Shown one piece after another: positions 8,996-13,461 of a stretch of DNA of 13,461 nt. Made by a program: the position numbers and the translations under genes. The stretch lies in contig RFJX01000213.1 of assembly GCA_003694425.1 (NCBI GenBank), positions 1-13,461 of the forward strand. Reading direction: 5' to 3'. Positions within the stretch are counted from its first letter, which is position 1. The number at the start of each line of letters is the position of its first letter. The DNA comes from Gammaproteobacteria bacterium. GTDB taxonomy: Bacteria; Pseudomonadota; Gammaproteobacteria; J113. The notes beneath the pieces are model-generated. The model was given only the letters and a program-made list of their open reading frames with translations, searched no databases and was not told where the DNA came from.

Positions 8996-9010
8996 GACAA
9001 CGATCCTCCC
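8993..9010 (-). promoter_or_regulatory. Ribosome binding site and GTG start of the SecA-like gene
   Basis: On the minus strand GGGAGG (9010-9005) lies 9 bases before GTG (8995-8993). This is the best ribosome binding site in the junction and decides the start in favour of GTG 8995 over TTG 9037. Confidence 0.7.
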
Positions 9011-9043
9011 GCGGTTTTTGGTGATATTGCCGGGCAAACGAGC

Positions 9044-9083
9044 CTGATCGAATCGCAGAACCTCCGCGGACTTTTTGCGATTC
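9044..9083 (-). repeat. Decayed end of the 161-base repeat forming a hairpin between genes
   Basis: The plus strand at 9044-9057, CTGATCGAATCGCA, matches 13201-13214 with one mismatch. GGACTTTTTGC (9068-9078) matches 13229-13239 exactly. The middle is about four bases shorter. The outer bases form a perfect 8-base stem, GAATCGCA (9050-9057) with TGCGATTC (9076-9083), enclosing a weaker inner stem around CCGCGG. It sits in the 90-base gap between the M50-HlyD stop and the SecA-like start, so it may affect messenger processing or partial termination. There is no T-run typical of a strong terminator after it on the minus strand. Confidence 0.55.
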
Positions 9084-9085
9084 CA

Positions 9086-11245
9086 TCATAGATGGTATCT
9101 CTTCTGCAGAATCTGACTCAATCCCCTGATCATACGATTCGCCAGCGTTTCGCGAGGAAGGTCGATGTACAACACCCCGGTACGCCCCTGGTATAGCCGA
9201 ACGCCACGGTCGTTCGAATCCAGCTGGGCAATCACCTCAAAAAAAGGCTCTTTCGCCTCACGGCCCGACTTGTCCTTCCCGGTCACGGCCACATCCCCGC
9301 CGCCGAACCAGCCGAGTGCCGCGGATGGAAGCTTCGTTTGTTTATAGGGAATTACCGATACGTTCGATACCGCAAGCGGCACATCTGCCGCCCCCCAAAG
9401 TTTGACGCCATGGTTCTGTACATCCTGATCCCTGGCAAAAAGTACGGATGCATCCTCTTGCGAAACGATCGCCAGGAAGTGCGCGGAACCCTCCGATACG
9501 ATATGTCCCAGCAGTTCTCCACGATGAAACCACGTCCCGATTCGGTCGCGAACCACATGGGATACCCATACACCGGAATGTTCGGCCCTGATCAGCAACT
9601 GCTGCTGCTGTTTCCTGTATTGTTTCAGTTTGTCCCGGAGCAGGGACAAACGTGCCTCTATCGGTTTTAGATCGGCGATCCGGTCATGTAGCGCGCGATC
9701 CCGCAATGCCTGCACTTCCTCCACTTTGGCGCGGGTGAGCCGGATGTCGATATCCAGCTCAGGGTTCTCAAACTCGAGCAGAACCGTCCCCTTGGAAACT
9801 TTCTCTCCGCTTCGGATGTGAATCCGGCGTAATATCCCGCTGCTGCCGCTATGTACGGCAATGAATGGATCTGCCTGAACGATGCCCTGCGTACGAATGG
9901 AGGAGGAGAATGGAATCAGAAACAGCAGGATGGCCGCAAAAGAAATCAAAGAAGCAGAGACGAAAGCGGCGCGTTTCCTTACCCGCTGCAGCCTCGTGCT
10001 CGTCGCCAGATACATCACGAATCTTCCTGCTGGACGGACAACCCATGAATAGAACGTGACCAGCACCACAAGCACCCCGATCGCAAACCATCTGTCGGAT
10101 ACGAAAACAGCAATTCCAACCGTGATCACGACGCGATACACCAAGCTGGCCAACCCGTATAGCGCCAACAGGATCGACTCCCGCAACGACTCTCCTGGTG
10201 AACTGGCCTCCTCTACACCAAAGAGATAATGCTCGACCAGATAATACCATTGATCGCGCGCCCGCCGATAGAGATTGGGGATGCCAAGCGCATCGGAAAG
10301 CATGTAATATGCATCAAACCTGAGCAGAGGATTTCCATTGAAAAACAGACTGGAGACAGATCCGATGATCATCATGTTGAACGCCAGCGAATGAATAAGA
10401 CCATCACCCGACCTGGACCAGATCACCGCCGCCAGTGCCGCGAAGAACAGCTCAACCATCATCCCTGCGCCGCCAACCAGAATGCGGTGCCAACGATTGC
10501 GAAACGACCAGCTCGCGGTGGCGTCCATATACGGCAGAGGGGTGAACACCAGAAACATGACTCCCATCGTGTGCACGCTTCCGCCAAAGCGTTTGCACAT
10601 CATCGCGTGACCGAGTTCGTGGAACAGCTTGAGGATCAGCATGCCGAGATAGACCAGAACCAGGTTGTCCGGTGCCATCATCCCTTGTGCCTGATCCACC
10701 GCGGTATCGATATTGCTGATGACAGCCATGGCCCCGAGCAGCAGCACGAGCACCCAGACGATCAATCCTTTGGTGCTGAAGATGCGACGAGCAGCCGGGG
10801 CGACGAGTTCCAGCCATCTGTCAGGATCCCACAGTGGGATGCGAACAAAAAGGAACGCCAGCAATCTTCCCTGCACTTCCTTGCGTCTGGTGCGACTCGC
10901 CCGCTGAAAGATCTGCGCGCTGTCGGGCCTGTTGGAAAAATAGAGCAGGTTCGATGCATGCAACTGTGATAGCAGGCGGATCACCTCTTCCTGCCCCGGT
11001 GTCGTCTCCGGACGGAGACGCAGACACTCCTCCCAGCACTCCTCGACCGTTTTCGAAGGTGTCAGGGACATGACGAACCGATAGGCCTCTGGTCGAATAC
11101 GAAAGAATCGATCATTGAGGGTATCCCTCAGGATAAACCAGTCCTGGCCACGAAAGTTTTGCTTGTGCACCGAAACGGATGGCAACAGCGCAAGTCGCAA
11201 ATCAGCGACTTGATACCACGATTCGCTGAAGGTACGGTCAGACAT
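9086..11245 (-). CDS. PqqD-like / M50 site-2-type protease / HlyD-like adaptor fusion
   Basis: A 719-residue inner membrane protein in three parts. Residues 30-105 resemble a PqqD-type peptide-recognition domain (WFILRD-L, RFFRIRPEAY, TVEE, then LLSQLHASNLL). Residues 155-450 form a polytopic M50 metalloprotease domain: zinc motif HELGH at 209-213 in a membrane segment, and NPLLRFDAYY (305-314), whose D311 is the expected third zinc ligand; the usual DG is DA here. Hydrophobic segments lie near 159-179, 192-215, 223-240, 255-275, 285-303, 357-403 and 425-447. Residues 455-719 are HlyD-like: a lipoyl half (HSGSSGILRRIHIRSGEKVSKG), a coiled coil (500-550, with a QQQQ run), the second half (551-585) and a barrel-like end. 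Such fusions are known beside export and RiPP-like loci; the substrate is unknown. ATG 11245 follows GTGGA at about 8 bases. The protease could process the exported protein, or the fold could serve as a scaffold. Confidence 0.9.
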   Translation of the reverse strand: MSDRTFSESWYQVADLRLALLPSVSVHKQNFRGQDWFILRDTLNDRFFRIRPEAYRFVMSLTPSKTVEECWEECLRLRPETTPGQEEVIRLLSQLHASNLLYFSNRPDSAQIFQRASRTRRKEVQGRLLAFLFVRIPLWDPDRWLELVAPAARRIFSTKGLIVWVLVLLLGAMAVISNIDTAVDQAQGMMAPDNLVLVYLGMLILKLFHELGHAMMCKRFGGSVHTMGVMFLVFTPLPYMDATASWSFRNRWHRILVGGAGMMVELFFAALAAVIWSRSGDGLIHSLAFNMMIIGSVSSLFFNGNPLLRFDAYYMLSDALGIPNLYRRARDQWYYLVEHYLFGVEEASSPGESLRESILLALYGLASLVYRVVITVGIAVFVSDRWFAIGVLVVLVTFYSWVVRPAGRFVMYLATSTRLQRVRKRAAFVSASLISFAAILLFLIPFSSSIRTQGIVQADPFIAVHSGSSGILRRIHIRSGEKVSKGTVLLEFENPELDIDIRLTRAKVEEVQALRDRALHDRIADLKPIEARLSLLRDKLKQYRKQQQQLLIRAEHSGVWVSHVVRDRIGTWFHRGELLGHIVSEGSAHFLAIVSQEDASVLFARDQDVQNHGVKLWGAADVPLAVSNVSVIPYKQTKLPSAALGWFGGGDVAVTGKDKSGREAKEPFFEVIAQLDSNDRGVRLYQGRTGVLYIDLPRETLANRMIRGLSQILQKRYHL

Positions 11246-11344
11246 CAGATTTCCACTTTCATGTTTCTTGGCTCGATCGTCGATGACGAGGGTTCCGAAC
11301 GATCAGGGAGCCGATGGTTCTGGCATTCTGTAGGGGAGCTTCGA
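11246..11344 (-). other. Gap between the two HlyD-like genes
   Basis: A 99-base spacer with no separate gene. It contains an interrupted inverted repeat on the minus strand, GATCGT with ACGATC, in the first half, close to the 3' end of the GAF-HlyD gene. A five-codon frame reading MKVEI (ATG at 11262) ends in a TGA that overlaps the ATG of the next gene (TGATG). It could be a coupling peptide, but it is short enough to be chance. No strong terminator is seen, so the two genes are probably co-transcribed. Confidence 0.4.
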
Positions 11345-13198
11345 CTACCACCAGAAATGCATCCGCAGGTATTCCACTGCGCGGTGTGACAGTATCCAGA
11401 ACACAGGGCGTTCACCCGCAACGATTTTTGCCTCACCGCTCATTCCCGGGCGCCACCAGGGCTTGGGATTGCCGACGAAAGACGCCCTCACGGTGAACAT
11501 GTTGCCTCTATTCTCTTCGACCTCGGCCATGGGAACAATGCGATCCACACGAATGGGGATACGCTCCCCTGGCCGGCTCAGCAACACCAGTTCTGCCTTC
11601 GCTCCCTCCCTGATGGCATCGATATCCCGTTCCGAGACCTTCATGCTTACGTACAGGTCTCCCAACTGTGCCACTTTGAAAAGAAGGTCTCCCTTCGATA
11701 CCGGTGCCCCCAGCAACTGTTTTTTATCCCCCTGAATCACAAAGCCATCGAATGGTGATTTGACATCTGCCCGGTTCAAATAGTAACGAATACGGGACAG
11801 CCGTGCTTGTGCCTGCTTCACGCGCGCATCCGCCACACGCATATCCGCAAATGCACCAACGGCCCTGGCCTTTTCTGACTCTCGGGTGAAACGCAACACA
11901 TCTGCCGCCGCTTCGGACTCCTTGAGATAGAGCTCTTCTTTATCCATGTGCAGCAGAATCTCATCCTTCGCAACGGTATCCCCCGTATGTACTGCGACAT
12001 CACGAATATAGCCGTCGAATGGAGCCGACAGAAATGCCAACCGATCCGTGGCAAGGATTGCCATGGCATCGACCTTGTACACCCAGGAAAAGAAGAAAAT
12101 GTAGATCAGGGATAGCGAGAGCAGCAGTGCGGAAAGTTTTGTCCAGGTATATTCCGCTCCCAGACTCCGTGACAGGTTCTTCTTGATTGCCAAAGCCAAT
12201 CTGCTGCCGATCCAGCGATCATGCTCATACAAGTTGCAAAGCCACGGAGTGACCTGACTGGTCACCAGGCGCAGCAACAACAGCTCTTCGTCACGGAACG
12301 TTCCCTCGCTTTTTTCGCATGTGACAACCCCGACTCCATCCCCGCGGTAGCGCAATGGCAGGGACAACAAGGCGCTGTCATGCTTGTCATGGGCATACTT
12401 GCGGTGCATGGCCATGATCGTCCCGTCGTCCGGATCGGAACATGGAAGCAAAATCTCGGCATCTTGATCCATCGACTCTTCGAAGACGGACTCAAGCGCC
12501 TGGATGACGGATGATGTTCTTTCTATCCGCTCCACATGGCTCACCGCGACGACAGAGACATATGGGCCCTTCTTCCAACCGATACTCACTTGAGAGCAGG
12601 TGAAGCGGGAGGCCAACTCATTCACCAACGTCACGCAGGCCAGGACGAATTTGCGTTGCTGCAGGATGAGTGTCAGGATCTTCATCGCGGCAAGCGAATG
12701 CGACTCGGAATGAACCGGGGTGATCGCTGTCTGCTCGCCGGAGAAGTGGCATGCTGGAATATCCGCGATAAGCCGCAGGCGAACGATATACTCATTGAAG
12801 TGGACATTGCGGGCGGCCCGGTCGAGCAAAAACACCAGCATTGCATCCGGATCGCCACCAGAGGTGATCAACCCCACGGCCAGCGCCACGGGCTTTCGCA
12901 AGCCGGCTGAATCAAGAGGCATCGCGGGCTCATAGGCAAAACCATTGGCCCGGGCCCTTTCTGCCAATGCCTCCCCGTGTCGAAGCAGGTTCGCCAGGTA
13001 TTTTGTGTGTTCCCCCTGACCACATGCAGGGCCATGCCGGCGCCATCCTCCTTCTTCTTCCTGGATCATTACGACTCCAAGCACCGCATGACAAAGTCTG
13101 CATGCATTGGAAAGGTAGGCATCCCAGAATTCATCGGCCGGGAGTCGAGAAAAGCGGAGACTGTTCAGGGTCTCCAATACCTTGTGGCCATCACTCAT
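11345..13198 (-). CDS. GAF-like / HlyD-family membrane fusion protein
   Basis: A 617-residue protein with a long cytoplasmic part, one membrane segment and a periplasmic adaptor. Residues 1-150 and about 170-325 each look like GAF-type sensor folds. The second is clearer, with AMKILTLILQQRKFVLACVT at its start, a central strand pair, LSLPLRYRGDGVGVV and FRDEELLLLRLV at its end. No cofactor ligand can be named. The membrane helix is at 354-373. A lipoyl half follows (391-419, APFDGYIRDVAVHTGDTVAKD), a short coiled coil (420-475), the second lipoyl half (478-508, VKSPFDGFVI to GDLLFKVA), a barrel (509-595, with RPGMSGEAKI) and an aromatic tail ending in HFWW. The N-terminal sensor is unusual for an adaptor and suggests that cytoplasmic signals gate the machine. 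ATG 13198 has only a weak AGG before it and overlaps the stop of a repeat-encoded frame (ATGA), so coupling is possible. It is the first gene of the run. Confidence 0.88.
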   Translation of the reverse strand: MSDGHKVLETLNSLRFSRLPADEFWDAYLSNACRLCHAVLGVVMIQEEEGGWRRHGPACGQGEHTKYLANLLRHGEALAERARANGFAYEPAMPLDSAGLRKPVALAVGLITSGGDPDAMLVFLLDRAARNVHFNEYIVRLRLIADIPACHFSGEQTAITPVHSESHSLAAMKILTLILQQRKFVLACVTLVNELASRFTCSQVSIGWKKGPYVSVVAVSHVERIERTSSVIQALESVFEESMDQDAEILLPCSDPDDGTIMAMHRKYAHDKHDSALLSLPLRYRGDGVGVVTCEKSEGTFRDEELLLLRLVTSQVTPWLCNLYEHDRWIGSRLALAIKKNLSRSLGAEYTWTKLSALLLSLSLIYIFFFSWVYKVDAMAILATDRLAFLSAPFDGYIRDVAVHTGDTVAKDEILLHMDKEELYLKESEAAADVLRFTRESEKARAVGAFADMRVADARVKQAQARLSRIRYYLNRADVKSPFDGFVIQGDKKQLLGAPVSKGDLLFKVAQLGDLYVSMKVSERDIDAIREGAKAELVLLSRPGERIPIRVDRIVPMAEVEENRGNMFTVRASFVGNPKPWWRPGMSGEAKIVAGERPVFWILSHRAVEYLRMHFWW

Positions 13199-13359
13199 AC
13201 CTGATCCAATCGCAAAAAGTCCGTCCGTGGACTTTTTGCTTGACGGGGATCGAAGAGGGCGGTCTTCGATCCCCTTACAAATCCGTCGGTTGCATGCGCA
13301 ACATCCGGATTTGCGCGACCCTCCATGGTCGCGATGATGGTTTCTTGCGAAACCGTCAT
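13195..13359 (-). other. 54-codon frame inside one repeat unit, ends in ATGA overlap
   Basis: An open frame from ATG 13359 to a TGA at 13197-13195, beginning MTVSQETII and ending RTDFLRLDQV. It spans one 161-base repeat unit plus the stop, and the TGA overlaps the ATG of the GAF-HlyD gene. The neighbouring partial copy carries the same frame with the end LRWKQV and the same GTATGA junction. Two of the five differences between the copies are silent in this frame. The start codon lies at the base of a hairpin and has only a weak AGG before it. It could be a translated leader peptide, but a frame kept open by palindromic DNA is equally likely. Confidence 0.25.
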
Positions 13360-13461
13360 ACCTGTTTCCAGCGCAAAAAGTCCGTCCATGGACTTTTTGC
13401 TTGACGGGGATCGAAGAGCGCGGTCTTCGATCCCCTTACAAAACCGTCGCTTGCATCCGCA
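13199..13461. repeat. Highly structured 161-base direct repeat, one full unit and a partial one
   Basis: Positions 13211-13300 and 13372-13461 align without gaps over 90 bases with five mismatches, a 161-base period; the second copy is cut by the window edge. Nearly the whole unit is palindromic. GCAAAAAGTCC pairs with GGACTTTTTGC (13212-13239, perfect 11-base stem). GGGGATCGAAGA pairs with TCTTCGATCCCC (13245-13274, perfect 12-base stem). AAATCCG pairs with CGGATTT around GTTGC/GCAAC (13279-13312). CGCGACC pairs with GGTCGCG (13314-13333). An 11-base stem with one mismatch closes 13334-13359. About 138 of 161 bases lie in hairpins. It resembles no insertion sequence end or CRISPR; a family of dispersed structured repeats or a processed RNA are the main options. 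Confidence 0.85.

Noticed and set aside
10229..10969. Plus-strand frame of 246 codons opposite the M50 domain
   Set aside because: It is antisense to the membrane segments and the HELGH zinc motif, and its H-, Q- and D-rich composition is the expected mirror of hydrophobic codons.
13195..13461. CRISPR-like array
   Set aside because: The period is 161 bases and nearly all of it is conserved between copies, with no short repeat and unique spacer pattern and no cas gene nearby.

Overview
The window holds four genes in one direction, all on the minus strand, and they read from right to left. From 13198 down to 37 the order is: a membrane fusion protein with a GAF-like N-terminus, a polytopic M50 metalloprotease fused to a PqqD-like domain and a HlyD-like adaptor, a short SecA-like ATPase, and a giant secreted repeat protein of about 2170 residues. 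The sequence is fairly GC-rich, has Shine-Dalgarno sites, and encodes a Sec-type signal peptide plus HlyD-type periplasmic adaptors. This suggests a Gram-negative bacterium, most likely proteobacterial. I cannot name the genus from the sequence alone.

Layout. Positions 13199-13461 carry a highly structured repeat with a 161-base period, one full unit plus part of a second, running off the right edge. Its boundary falls exactly on the start codon of the first gene. Positions 11345-13198 encode the GAF-HlyD protein. A 99-base gap follows, then the PqqD-M50-HlyD protein (9086-11245). A 90-base gap contains a hairpin that looks like a decayed end of the same repeat. The SecA-like ATPase (7031-8995) follows. 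Next comes a 484-base untranslated stretch with several nested and competing inverted repeats, a candidate structured leader. The giant gene (37-6546) fills the left half: signal peptide, about ten FG-GAP/VCBS calcium-type motifs, an Ig-like segment, a tandem array of about fifteen Ig-like units of 77-78 residues, and a duplicated GW-rich C-terminal module. Its stop is 36 bases from the left edge.

How the genes may work together. Two envelope adaptors, one fused to an intramembrane-type protease with a peptide-recognition domain, sit beside a SecA-family motor that lacks the two-helix finger and C-terminal tail. Next to them is a very large surface-protein-like substrate. The simplest reading is a dedicated export, processing or surface-display apparatus for the giant protein. 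The domain assignments are well supported by visible motifs. The assembly into one system is inference from gene order, and no outer-membrane channel or ABC transporter is visible in the window.

Two start sites were moved from the longest possible reading frame to internal GTG codons with good ribosome binding sites: 8995 for the SecA-like gene and 6546 for the giant gene. No tRNA, rRNA, CRISPR array, insertion sequence or phage gene was seen.
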